A stretch of DNA of 63,222 nucleotides from JBHELQ01 sp046262995 (GTDB lineage Bacteria; Actinomycetota; Thermoleophilia; Solirubrobacterales; Thermoleophilaceae), in the NCBI GenBank assembly GCA_046262995.1, contig JBHELQ010000086.1, positions 1-63,222 of the forward strand. The letters are read 5' to 3'. The notes beneath the pieces were generated by a model. The model worked only from the letters and a program-made list of their open reading frames with translations, did not search any database and had not been told where the DNA came from. Shown here piece after piece: positions 43,751 through 53,400 of this stretch. The number at the start of each line of letters is the position of its first letter. Position 1 is the stretch's first letter. A program made the position numbers and the translations under genes.

Positions 43751-44742
43751 AGCTGCTGGTCACGGGAGGCTGCGGATTCATCGGCTCGCAGTACGTGCGG
43801 CTCGTCCGCGGCGAGCACGAGGTGCTCGTGCTCGACAAGCTCACCTACGCCGGACGGCGGGAGAACCTCGACGGGCTCGAGGTGGAGCTGGTCGTTGGGG
43901 CGATCGAGGACCCGAAGCTCGTGCGCGAGGCCATGCGCGGAGCGGACGCGGTCGTGAACTTCGCCGCCGAGTCGCACGTGGACCGCTCGATCGCCGACCA
44001 GGAGGCCTTCGCGCGCACGCACGTGATCGGAACCGGTGTGCTGCTCGATGCGGTTCGCGAGCTCGACGTGCCGCGCTTCCTGCAGGTCTCGACCGACGAG
44101 GTCTACGGCTCGATCGCCTCCGGCTCGTTCAGCGAAGAGTCGCCCCTCGATCCTTCGTCTCCGTACTCCGCAACAAAGGCCGGGGGCGACCTGCTGGTGT
44201 CGGCGTACGCGTACACCCACGGCGTGGAGGCCGTGGTCTGCCGCGGCTCCAACAACTACGGGCCGCGCCAGCATCCGGAGAAGCTGATCCCGCTGTGCGT
44301 CCTGAACGCCCTGCACGGCGACCCCCTGCCGGTCTACGGAGACGGCCGCCAGGTGCGCAACTGGCTGCACGTCGAGGACTTCTGCCGCGCCATCCACGAG
44401 GTGCTGCTGGGCGGGCGCCCGGGTCAGGCCTACAACGCGGGCGGGCCCGATGAGCTCGAGAACGTCGAGGTCGTGCGGCGCATCCTCGAGCTCACAGGCC
44501 GCGACGAGTCGCTGATCGAGCACGTGACCGACCGCCCCGGTCACGATCGACGCTATTCGCTGTCGTCCGAGAAGCTCCGCTCCGAGCTCGACTGGCGGCC
44601 CCAGGTGCGCTTCGAGGAAGGGATCGAGGGCACGGTGGCCTGGTACCGCGAGAACGACTGGTGGTGGGAGCCGATCAGGAGCGGCGAGTACCGCGCCTAC
44701 TACGAGCGCCACTACGGCCGGCCGCTGTCATCGGGACGCTAG
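43747..44742 (+). CDS. rfbB: dTDP-glucose 4,6-dehydratase
   Basis: 331 aa. It starts KLLVTGGCGFIGSQYVR, has NFAAESHVDRSI, the catalytic block STDEVYGSI (Asp-Glu general acid/base), YSATKAGGD (Y-x3-K), and RGSNNYGPRQHPEKLIP. It converts dTDP-glucose to the 4-keto-6-deoxy intermediate. GTGA overlap with rfbD. Confidence 0.95.
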   Translation: MKLLVTGGCGFIGSQYVRLVRGEHEVLVLDKLTYAGRRENLDGLEVELVVGAIEDPKLVREAMRGADAVVNFAAESHVDRSIADQEAFARTHVIGTGVLLDAVRELDVPRFLQVSTDEVYGSIASGSFSEESPLDPSSPYSATKAGGDLLVSAYAYTHGVEAVVCRGSNNYGPRQHPEKLIPLCVLNALHGDPLPVYGDGRQVRNWLHVEDFCRAIHEVLLGGRPGQAYNAGGPDELENVEVVRRILELTGRDESLIEHVTDRPGHDRRYSLSSEKLRSELDWRPQVRFEEGIEGTVAWYRENDWWWEPIRSGEYRAYYERHYGRPLSSGR

Positions 44743-44755
44743 CCTCGTTCGGGCG

Positions 44756-45439
44756 CTGCCCGCCCGACCGCTCATCGTCGGACTGCTGCTCGTCACGCTG
44801 ACCGCCGGCGCGGCGCGGGCGACCGATCCGCCACCGCCTCCGCCTCCGCCTCCGCTGCAGCCGCAGCCATGCCTCGAGTCCTCGTTCCCGCCGCTGCGCT
44901 GGCACCGCTCCCGCTCGGTCGGCCTGCCGTGGCGCGGCCGGCTGGTGCGCGGCGTGCTCCTGCCCGCCGAGGGGATCAACTTCTTCACCTGGGATCCGAT
45001 CCGAAAGCACCGTCCGAACCGCGCCTGGCGGCGCTTCGGGCACGACCGGCTGATCTGCACGCTGCTGCGCGTTACCCGCCAGTACCGCGAGGACAACCCG
45101 GATGCGCCGCGGGTCGGCGTCGGCGACATCAGCCGCCGCCACGGCGGGAGCTTCGGCCCGCGCTTCGGCGGGTTGGGGCACGCCTCGCATCAGATCGGCC
45201 TCGATGTGGACGTCTGGTACCCGCGCCTCGACCGGCGCGAGCGACGCCCGAGCCGCGTGCGCCAGATCGACACCGCGCTCGCACAGGACCTGGCCGACCG
45301 CTTCGTGGCCTCCGGGGCGAAATACGTCTTCGTGGGGCCGCACACCCACCTGACCGGCCCGCGTCGCGTCGTGCGCAAGCTCGTCTTCCACGACGACCAC
45401 ATGCACGTGCGGCTCAGGCGGCGGGCGCACGGGCGCTAG
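44756..45439 (+). CDS. Secreted penicillin-insensitive murein endopeptidase (MepA-like), CTG start proposed
   Basis: 227 aa from CTG at 44756. The catalytic core carries the LAS-metallopeptidase motifs GGLGHASHQIGLDVDVWYP (H-x6-D) and FHDDHMHVRL (HxH). It would cut DD-peptide cross-links. No ATG, GTG or TTG precedes the core except GTG at 44945, but that would remove a clear signal peptide (ARPLIVGLLLVTLTAGAARA) and a run of eight prolines. CTG at 44756, 13 nt after the rfbB stop, is the best candidate but has no clear ribosome site. It follows rfbB on the same strand. Confidence 0.8.
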   Translation: MPARPLIVGLLLVTLTAGAARATDPPPPPPPPPLQPQPCLESSFPPLRWHRSRSVGLPWRGRLVRGVLLPAEGINFFTWDPIRKHRPNRAWRRFGHDRLICTLLRVTRQYREDNPDAPRVGVGDISRRHGGSFGPRFGGLGHASHQIGLDVDVWYPRLDRRERRPSRVRQIDTALAQDLADRFVASGAKYVFVGPHTHLTGPRRVVRKLVFHDDHMHVRLRRRAHGR

Positions 45440-45449
45440 CCTCAGGCCG

Positions 45450-46187
45450 GTGTTCAGGGAGACGCCAGCCGCCCTCGAGCTGCGCGGGCTGACCAAGCGC
45501 TACGACGACGGGACGCTCGCGCTCGAGGACTTCGACCTCGAGATCCCGGCGGGGGCGTTCTTCGGCCTGCTCGGCCCGAACGGGGCCGGCAAGACCACCC
45601 TGATCAGCGCCGTCTGCAACCTGATCCGGATAAGCGAGGGCGAGGCGCTCGTGTTCGGCAAGCCGGCCAACACGCTCGAGGCTCGCTCGTGGATCGGGCT
45701 CGCCGAGCAGGACATCAACCTCGACCGCTTCCTGACGGTGCGCGAGACGCTCGTCTACCACGGCGGCTACTTCGGGATGTCCAAGGCGGAGGCAGAACGC
45801 CGCGCCGAGGAGATGATCGAGATCTTCGACCTGCGGGCGAAGCGCGACGTGCGCGCGCCCCGGCTGTCGGGCGGCCAGCGCCGGCGCCTGTTGCTCGCCC
45901 GCGCCCTGATGCATTCGCCGCGTCTGGTGATCCTGGACGAGCCGACCGCGGGAGTCGACTTCGAGCTGCGGATAGAGCTGTGGCGATACATCCGCGAGCT
46001 CCACAGCGGCGGCACGACGATCCTGCTGACGACGCACTACCTCGAGGAGGCCGAGCAGCTCTGCGAGGAGATCGCCCTGATCCGCAACGGCCACCTGATC
46101 GCGCGCGACTCCTCCGCCGGTCTACGCGAGCACTACGACGCCGGCTCGCTGGCCGACGTCTACATCAAGGCGATGGAGCTCTCGTGA
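45450..46187 (+). CDS. ABC exporter ATP-binding protein
   Basis: 245 aa. Walker A GPNGAGKTT, signature LSGGQRRR, Walker B LVILDEPTAG and the H-loop LTTHYLEEAEQL are intact. It belongs to the drug/carbohydrate exporter (ABC-2) group. GTG start at 45450, ten bases after the endopeptidase stop. GTGA overlap with its permease. Substrate unknown; location after sugar-nucleotide genes suggests an envelope component. Confidence 0.93.
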   Translation: MFRETPAALELRGLTKRYDDGTLALEDFDLEIPAGAFFGLLGPNGAGKTTLISAVCNLIRISEGEALVFGKPANTLEARSWIGLAEQDINLDRFLTVRETLVYHGGYFGMSKAEAERRAEEMIEIFDLRAKRDVRAPRLSGGQRRRLLLARALMHSPRLVILDEPTAGVDFELRIELWRYIRELHSGGTTILLTTHYLEEAEQLCEEIALIRNGHLIARDSSAGLREHYDAGSLADVYIKAMELS

Positions 46188-46948
46188 ACGGGGCGCGCGG
46201 ACTGCTGTGGCTCACGCGGCGCGAGTGGCTCAGGGTCTCCAAGGTCTGGACCCAGACGGTGCTGGCGCCGGTCATCTCCTCGATCCTCTTCATCCTCGTG
46301 TTCGGGCTCTCGCTCGGGGGGCGGATCAAGCACGTCGGCGACGTGGACTACCGCGTCTTCATCGTCCCCGGGCTGATCACGATGGCGACCGTCCAGGCCG
46401 CCTACGCGAACAACTCCGCCTCGGTCTTCCAGGCCAAGTTCGACCGCTACATCCACGACGTCCTCTCCGCGCCGATGCACGCCTGGCAGATGACCCTCGG
46501 CTATGTGCTGGGCGGCGTCTTTCGCGCGGTGGCGATCGGCGCCGCCCTGCTCGCGCTCGCGATCCCCCTGACCGGCGTGCCGGTGGAGCAGCCGTTCGCG
46601 CTGCTCGCCGCGATCGTCCTCGCCCTGGTGCTGTTCAGCTCGCTGGGTGTGGTCGTCGGGATCTACGCCGAGACCTGGGACCACACCACCTTCATCCAGA
46701 ACATCGTGATCCTGCCGCTGGCGTTCGTCGGCGGGGTCTTCTACTCGGTTGACCTCCTGCCGTCGCCCTGGCACGAGCTCTCGCACGTGAACCCCGTCTT
46801 CTATCTGGTGAACGGGGTGCGCTTCGGCTTTCTCGGCCACAGCGACGTGAGCGTCTGGCTCTGCCTGGCCGTCATGACGGCGCTGGCGGTCCCGGCCTAC
46901 GGGTGGGCGCAGTACCTCTTCACGACCGGCAAGCGGCTGAAGGCCTAG
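46184..46948 (+). CDS. ABC-2 type permease
   Basis: 254 aa with six membrane segments and the ABC-2 membrane-domain pattern (RREWLRVSKVW N-terminus, LAPVISSILFILVFGLSL, LPLAFVGGVFYSVDLLP, FYLVNGVRFGFLG). It forms the transport channel with the ATPase encoded just upstream. The GTG overlaps the ATPase stop. Its last 46 nt overlap the uracil-DNA glycosylase frame. Confidence 0.9.
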   Translation: MNGARGLLWLTRREWLRVSKVWTQTVLAPVISSILFILVFGLSLGGRIKHVGDVDYRVFIVPGLITMATVQAAYANNSASVFQAKFDRYIHDVLSAPMHAWQMTLGYVLGGVFRAVAIGAALLALAIPLTGVPVEQPFALLAAIVLALVLFSSLGVVVGIYAETWDHTTFIQNIVILPLAFVGGVFYSVDLLPSPWHELSHVNPVFYLVNGVRFGFLGHSDVSVWLCLAVMTALAVPAYGWAQYLFTTGKRLKA

Positions 46949-47619
46949 CGCGCCTCGAGGGGCGGGTAACGCGCTGCCGGCGCTGCCCGCGGCTCGTCGA
47001 GTGGCGCGAGCGGGTGGCCCAGGAGAAGCGCGCGGCCTTCGCGGACGAGGACTACTGGGGCCGGCCGGTGCCCGGCTTCGGCGATCCGGGGGCGCGTGTC
47101 TACGTGCTGGGCCTCGCGCCCGCGGCTCATGGAGGCAACCGCACCGGCAGGGTGTTCACGGGCGACCGCTCCGGCGACTGGCTCTTCGCCTCGCTGCACC
47201 GCACCGGCTTCGCGAACCAGCCGACCTCGGTGCATCCAGGCGACGGGCTCCGACTGGAGGGAGCCTTCGTGGGCGCGGCCGTGCGCTGCGCCCCGCCCGC
47301 CAACAAGCCGCTGCCGGCCGAGCGGGACAACTGCCTGCCCTATGTCGAGGCCGAGTGGGAGCTCATGCCGGAGATCCGCGTGGTCGTCGCGCTCGGCGCC
47401 TATGCCTGGGACGCCGCCCTGCGCATCGAGGGGGTACGGCCGCGACCGCGCTTCGGCCATGAGGCCGAGGAACGCCTGCCGAGCGGACGTGCCCTGCTCG
47501 GCAGCTACCACCCGAGCCAGCAGAACACGTTCACGGGCAAATTGACCGGCGAGATGATGGATTCAGTGCTGGCGCGCTCCCGCGAGCTCGGGGGACTCGA
47601 CTCGGGCCGTCGACGCTGA
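46903..47619 (+). CDS. Type 5 uracil-DNA glycosylase (UdgB)
   Basis: 238 aa. Family 5 motifs are YVLGLAPAAHGGNRTGRVFT, GDRSGDWLF and GSYHPSQQNTFTGKL. Cysteines in CRRCPRL and later in AAVRCAPP and RDNCLPY are the likely [4Fe-4S] ligands. It removes uracil from DNA, notably in thermophiles and actinobacteria. GTG at 46903 is the only start and sits 46 nt inside the permease gene; the frame between has no nearer start. Confidence 0.9.
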   Translation: MGAVPLHDRQAAEGLARLEGRVTRCRRCPRLVEWRERVAQEKRAAFADEDYWGRPVPGFGDPGARVYVLGLAPAAHGGNRTGRVFTGDRSGDWLFASLHRTGFANQPTSVHPGDGLRLEGAFVGAAVRCAPPANKPLPAERDNCLPYVEAEWELMPEIRVVVALGAYAWDAALRIEGVRPRPRFGHEAEERLPSGRALLGSYHPSQQNTFTGKLTGEMMDSVLARSRELGGLDSGRRR

Positions 47620-47631
47620 GATACTCGGACG

Positions 47632-48054
47632 GTGGCGGGCAGCAACGTGGAGACCGTGCGGCAGGGTTACGAGGCCTGGAACCGCGGGGACCGGGAGTGG
47701 ATACTCGAGCACATGGCTCCCGGCTTCCAGTGGAGGACTCCGCCGGACGACCCGGACCCCGGGATCCACCTCGGACACGAGGGCGTGGAGCACTACTGGG
47801 ACGCCTGGCGGGAGGCCTTCGGCCAGCTGAAGATCGAAATCGAGGAGCTGATGGACGCCGGCGACAAGGTGGCCGCGTTCGTCCGGCGCCTCGGCATCGG
47901 CGAGGTCAGCGGCGTCGAGGTGCAGGAGCGGGTGATTCAGGTCTTCACGTTCGAGGGAGGCAAGGCAGTTCGCTGCGAGGAGTTCTACGACCGCCGGCAG
48001 GGGCTGGAGGCCGCGGGCCTGGCGCAACGGAGCGAGCGGTCCTCGGCGAGCTGA
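47632..48054 (+). CDS. SnoaL-like (NTF2-fold) protein
   Basis: 140 aa. NVETVRQGYEAWNRGDREWI and the following HMAPGFQWR strand match the NTF2-like/SnoaL group; several members are polyketide cyclases or ketosteroid-isomerase-like enzymes, most are uncharacterised. GTG start. Its stop overlaps the proposed CTG start of the GMC oxidoreductase. Confidence 0.8.
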   Translation: MAGSNVETVRQGYEAWNRGDREWILEHMAPGFQWRTPPDDPDPGIHLGHEGVEHYWDAWREAFGQLKIEIEELMDAGDKVAAFVRRLGIGEVSGVEVQERVIQVFTFEGGKAVRCEEFYDRRQGLEAAGLAQRSERSSAS

Positions 48055-50432
48055 CCCCCGAGGAGCGGCGCCTGGAGCGCGTGCTAGCGGGCTTCGCGGT
48101 GATGTTCGCCGGGCTCTGCGTCGGCTACCTGCTGCAGGGCGTCCTCGGCCACGCGGAGTTCCCCTTCGTCGCCAACTCGGTGGCCAAGGACGGCCTGTTC
48201 TTCGCCCTCTGCGTCGCGGGGGCCGCCGACGTTCGCCGCCACAGCTGGGCGGTGTTCGTCGTCGTCGCGGGGCACGTGCTGCTCGTGGTCTCGCTCATCA
48301 CGATGCTGGTCCTGGGCGACGTCTCCAGTGTCTCTGGATCGTTCGGCGCCCCAGTCGGCATCGGAGTCCCGGCCGCCAAGACCCTGGCCTGGATCTGGCT
48401 CGGGCTGGCGAGCTCCACGGTCCTTGGGCTGGGCCTCCTCTACAGGGCAGCCAACCGGGCCCGGTATCGGCTTCGCTACATGTCGCCGCTCCAGCACCGC
48501 GTCGCGGTGGCGCTCGCCGAGGTGCTGATCCCGGCCGCCGACGCGGTCCTCTCGCCCGAGGAGGTCGGGCGCGGAATCGACGACTACCTGTTCTCGTTCA
48601 CCGCGCGGGACAAGTGGAAGTCGAAGCTCGCCTTCACGGCGCTCGCCTTCTACCCGCTGGTCAGGTTGCGGCCGCCCTGGCCGATCATGTCGCCCGCGCA
48701 CCGCAAGGCCTTCATCGAGCGCTGCTTCCTGCGCGACGTGACCGAGCGGCGGCTGCCCGGCTTCATCAGGCGTGCGGTCCAGTCGATGCTGTTCGCGGCC
48801 CAACAGCTCGTGTTCATCGGCTACTGGTCCGATCCCCGCACGGCCGCCACGGCAGGGTACGTGCCGTTCTCGGAGCGGCCGCGCTTCGAGCACGACATGC
48901 TGCGCGTGCAGCACGACCGCCCCTCGGTCGCGGCGCGGACGCCGTCGGAGGTGGACGGCGACACCCTGAACGCCGACGTGGCCGTCGTGGGCAGCGGCGC
49001 GGCCGGCGCGATCCTGGCGGACCGGCTGGCGGCGGCCGGACGCGAGGTCGTGATCCTCGAGCGCGGCCGCCACGTCGACCCCTCGCAGTTCACCGAGGAC
49101 GAGCGGCGGCAGTTCTCGGCGCTCTTCGCGGACGGCGGGCTGCAGCTTTCCAGCGACGCGCGCTTCCAGGTCCTTCAGGGAATGTGCGTGGGCGGGACCA
49201 CGGTCGTGAACAACGCGGTCTGCTTCGACCTGCCGGAGCGAGTGCTCGATCGCTGGAATGACGAGGATGGGCTCGACGCCGGCCTCGACCCAGGCCGGCT
49301 GGCCGCGTCGTTCGCCCGCCTCCGGGACGAGCTCCGCATCCGCCGCCAGTCCGAGAACGGCGCGCTCAACCCGTCCGGCAGGCGCTTCGTCGACGGGGCC
49401 CGTGCCCTCGGGCTCGACCGCCCGCCGGGAGAGCTCGACGTCGTCGAGGCGAACATCGACGGCTGCCTGGGGTGCGGCTACTGCAACATCGGCTGCGCGT
49501 ACGGCAAGAAGCTCTCGATGCTCGACTGGACGCTCCCGCGCGCGCAGCGGGCGCATGGCGAGGATGCCGTGCAGGTGCTAGCCGAGTGTCGGGCCGAGCG
49601 GATCGAGACGAGCAACGGGCGGGCCACCGGAGTGCGCTGCCGGCTCTCGGACGGCCGTGAGCTGCGGGTGTCCGCCAACACGGTCGTCGCATCGGCGGGC
49701 GCGATCGGCTCGAGCCTGCTGCTCGGCCGCAGCGGAATCGGCGGCTCGCTCGTCGGCAAGGGCCTGGGCTTCAACATGGGCGCGCCACTGAGCGCGGACT
49801 TCGGCGAGCGCCTCCAGTCCTACGACGGGCTCCAGATCTCGCACTACCTGCTCCCGCCCGGGGAGCCCGGGCTCGTCCTCGAGACCTGGTTCAACCCGGT
49901 GGGCGCGCAGGCGCTCTTCATGCCGGGCTGGTTCTCCGACCACTACCGCAACATGCTGCGCTACGACCACATGGCCTCCGCCGGGTCCGTCATCGGCACC
50001 CGGCGCAACGCCTCGGTGCGGCCGGGCCTGTTCGGCAAGGGCATGCGGCTCGACTACGCGCCGCATCCGGACGACCTGCGCCGGCTCGTGGCCGGCCTGA
50101 AGCTGGCCGGCCGCATCTTCCTGGCCGCCGGTGCGCAGAGGGTCATGCCGACCACCTACCGCTACTTCGAGTTCACCCAGCCGGACCAGCTCGACGAGCT
50201 CGACTCGGCCATCAGGGACAACACCGACATCCAGCTCCACAGCTCGCATCCGCAGGGCGGCAATGCCGTCAGCCGCGACCCCGACAAGGGCGTGGTCGAC
50301 CCCACCATGCGCGTCCACGGCTTCGACAACCTGTTCGTCTGCGACGCCAGCGTCTTTCCCTCTGCCATCACGGTGAACCCGCAGCTGACCGTGATGGCGT
50401 TGGCGGACTACGCCGCGCCGGCCATCGCGTAG
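48051..50432 (+). CDS. Membrane-fused GMC-type FAD oxidoreductase
   Basis: 793 aa from CTG at 48051. Residues 12-150 have about four membrane helices; residues 150-270 resemble the gluconate-dehydrogenase small subunit (Gluconate_2-dh3); residues from about 310 are a GMC flavoprotein with GSGAAGAILADRLA. C472, C475, C478 and C482 form CLGCGYCNIGC, a [4Fe-4S]-type motif. Near the end SSHPQGGNAVSRDP holds the catalytic His region and NPQLTVMA closes the FAD site. CTG makes a CTGA overlap with the SnoaL stop and gives a natural N-terminus TPEERRLERVLAG; GTG at 48081 is the alternative. An electron-transferring dehydrogenase for an alcohol or sterol is likely. Confidence 0.82.
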   Translation: MTPEERRLERVLAGFAVMFAGLCVGYLLQGVLGHAEFPFVANSVAKDGLFFALCVAGAADVRRHSWAVFVVVAGHVLLVVSLITMLVLGDVSSVSGSFGAPVGIGVPAAKTLAWIWLGLASSTVLGLGLLYRAANRARYRLRYMSPLQHRVAVALAEVLIPAADAVLSPEEVGRGIDDYLFSFTARDKWKSKLAFTALAFYPLVRLRPPWPIMSPAHRKAFIERCFLRDVTERRLPGFIRRAVQSMLFAAQQLVFIGYWSDPRTAATAGYVPFSERPRFEHDMLRVQHDRPSVAARTPSEVDGDTLNADVAVVGSGAAGAILADRLAAAGREVVILERGRHVDPSQFTEDERRQFSALFADGGLQLSSDARFQVLQGMCVGGTTVVNNAVCFDLPERVLDRWNDEDGLDAGLDPGRLAASFARLRDELRIRRQSENGALNPSGRRFVDGARALGLDRPPGELDVVEANIDGCLGCGYCNIGCAYGKKLSMLDWTLPRAQRAHGEDAVQVLAECRAERIETSNGRATGVRCRLSDGRELRVSANTVVASAGAIGSSLLLGRSGIGGSLVGKGLGFNMGAPLSADFGERLQSYDGLQISHYLLPPGEPGLVLETWFNPVGAQALFMPGWFSDHYRNMLRYDHMASAGSVIGTRRNASVRPGLFGKGMRLDYAPHPDDLRRLVAGLKLAGRIFLAAGAQRVMPTTYRYFEFTQPDQLDELDSAIRDNTDIQLHSSHPQGGNAVSRDPDKGVVDPTMRVHGFDNLFVCDASVFPSAITVNPQLTVMALADYAAPAIA

Positions 50433-50450
50433 GCCTCGGGCGATACGCTC

Positions 50451-53400
50451 GTGGGTCGCGTGTCCGCCGACCCCCTCGCATCGTTCACCCGGCCGGTAAG
50501 GGGCTGGTTCGAGCGCTCCTTCGAGGCTCCCACGGAGGCCCAGGCCGGCGCCTGGCCCGCGATCGCCGCGGGCCACAACGTGCTCGTCTCGGCGCCGACG
50601 GGCTCCGGCAAGACGCTTGCCGCCTTCCTCTGGGGCCTCGACCGGCTCAGGGCGGAGCCCGCGGACCCGCGCCGAACGCGGCTCGTGTACGTCTCGCCAC
50701 TCAAGGCTCTGTCCTACGACGTGGAGAAGAACCTGCGCGCGCCGCTCAGGGGCATCGGCGGCGAGCTCGAGGTGGCGATCCGCACGGGCGACACGCCGCA
50801 GCGGGAGCGCCAGCAGATGCTCCGCAAGCCGCCGGACGTGATGATCACGACGCCGGAGTCGCTCTACCTGATGCTCACCTCTCGCGCGCGCGAGTTCCTG
50901 CGTGACGCCGAGTGGGTGATCGTCGACGAGATCCACGCGGTCGCCCAGACGAAGCGCGGGGCCCATCTGGCGCTGACGCTCGAGCGCCTGGAACACCTTG
51001 CCGGGCGCTCCCTCCAGCGGATCGGCCTGTCGGCCACGCAGCGACCGCTCGACGAGGTCGCGCGCTTCCTGGTCGGGCCCGGGCGCGAGTGCGAGGTCGT
51101 GGACGCCGGCCGGCAGAAGCCGCTGGACCTGCGCATCCAGGTGCCGGTCGAGGACATGAAGGAACCCTCCGCCCACCCACCCGACAGCACCAGCGCGGAG
51201 CTCCAATCCCACGCCGATGGCGCCGCCACAACCCGCTCGATCTGGCCGGCGATCTACCCCGAGCTCTTGGAGCTGATCCGCAAGCACCGCTCCACGATCG
51301 TCTTCGTGAACAACCGGCGCGGGGCCGAGCGGCTGGCGATGCGGCTGAACGAGCTGGCGGCCGATGAGGCCTCCCCCGGGAACGGGTCGGAGCCGGCGCC
51401 CCAGATCGCCCGCGCCCATCACGGCTCGCTGGCGCGCGAGGAGCGGCTCGTGGTGGAGGACCTGCTCAAGTCCGGCGAGCTGCCCTGCCTGGTGGCCACC
51501 AGCTCGCTTGAGCTGGGAATCGACATGGGCGCAGTGGACCTCGTCGTCCAGGTCGAGTCGCCCAAGTCGGTGACCGCCGGCCTCCAGCGCATCGGACGCG
51601 CCGGGCACAGCGTCGGCGAGGTCTCGAAGGGCCGGATCTTCCCGAAGTTCCGGGCCGACCTGCTCGAGTGCGCGGTCGTCACCCGTCGCATGCGGGAGGG
51701 CGACATCGAGCCGACCGTCGTGCCCCGCAACCCGCTGGACGTGCTCGCGCAGCAGGTGGTGGCCATGGCGGCGACCGGTGACGAGTGGAAGGCGCAGGAG
51801 CTGCACGAGCTGGTGCGTCGGGCGTACCCGTACGCGGAGCTGTCGCGAGAGCTGCTCGACAGCGTGCTCGACATGCTCGACGGCCGCTATCCGTCCGAGG
51901 AGTTCGCGGAGCTGCGTCCGAGAATCGTCTGGGACCGGCTCGAGGACACGATCCGGGCCCGGCGCGGGGCGCTCCAGCTGGCGGTCACGAACGCCGGCAC
52001 GATCCCGGACCGCGGCCTGTACGGCGTCCACCTGCCCGACGGCCGACGCGTGGGCGAGCTCGACGAGGAAATGGTCTACGAGGCACGTCCTGGCCAGACG
52101 TTCCTCCTGGGCGCGTCGACCTGGCGCATCGAGGAGGTCACGCGCGACCGCGTGATCGTGACCCCGGCGCCGGGCCTGCCCGGGGCCGTCCCCTTCTGGC
52201 GTGGCGAGGGCATAGGCCGTCCGAAGGAGCTGGGGCGGGCGATCGGGGAGTTCGCGCGGACGGCGGTGGAGCGCGAGCCCGAGGAGCTCTCGCGCGAGTA
52301 CGACCTGGATCCCCGAGCGGCCCGCAACCTGGTGGCCTTCCTGCGCGAGCAGCGGGAAGCGACCCGCGTGGTGCCCAGTGACCGCACCCTCGTGGTCGAG
52401 CGCTTTCGTGACGAGATCGGCGACTGGCGCCTGTGCGTCCTGTCACCGTTCGGGGGGCGCGTGCACGCGCCCTGGGCGCTTGCGCTGTCGGCCCGGATCC
52501 GCGACCGGTTCGGGCTCGAGTCGGACGCCATCTGGTCGGACGATGGCATCATCGTCCACCTTCCCGACGCCGACGAGCCGCCCAGCCCGGAGCTCGTCCT
52601 GGTCGAGCCCCAGGAGCTCGAGGAGCTCGTGGTGCGGGAGCTGTCCGGCTCGGCGCTCTACGGCGCCCGCTTCCGGGAGAACGCCTCCCGCTCCCTGCTT
52701 CTCCCGCGTGCCTACCCCGGCAAGCGCACTCCGCTGTGGCAGCAGCGCCTGAAGGCCCAGTCGTTGCTCGAGGTCGCCAAGCGCTACGGCCAGTTCCCGG
52801 TCGTGCTCGAGACCTACCGCGAATGCCTGCGCGACGTCTTCGACCTGCCCGGCCTGGAGGAGCTCCTGCGCGGCCTCCACACACGCGAGCTGTCGCTGGT
52901 CGAGGTCGAGACGCAGCGCGCCTCGCCGTATGCCTCTTCGCTCCTGTTCGACTACGTCGCCACCTACATGTACGAGGGCGACACGCCGAACGCGGAGCGT
53001 CGCGCCGCCGCCCTTTCGCTGGATCGCGAGCTGCTGCGCGAGCTGCTCGGGCAGGAGGAGCTGCGAGACCTGATCGACCCGGCCGCGCTGGACGAGGTGG
53101 AAGCCGACCTGCAGCGTCGGAGCGAGCGCACGAAGGCCGCCAACGCGGACACGCTGCACGACGTTCTGCGCGCAGTTGGCGACCTGACCGCCGGGGAGGC
53201 GCAGGAACGCTGCCTGGAAGCGGTCTCGGCGCAGCGCATGCTCACCGAGCTCCAGCGCGGGCGGCGGGCCGTGACGATCCGGCTCGGCGGCGAGGAGCGC
53301 TGGATCCCCGCCGAGGACGCCGGCCTCTACCGCGACGCCCTGGGCGCGGTCCCCCCGGGGGGTCTCCCGGACGCTTTTCTGGAGGAGGTCGAGCAGCCGC

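Noticed and set aside
44828..44854. Proline codon repeat (ccg/cct) as a possible microsatellite
   Set aside because: It is an in-frame proline linker between signal peptide and catalytic domain, common in exported wall enzymes.
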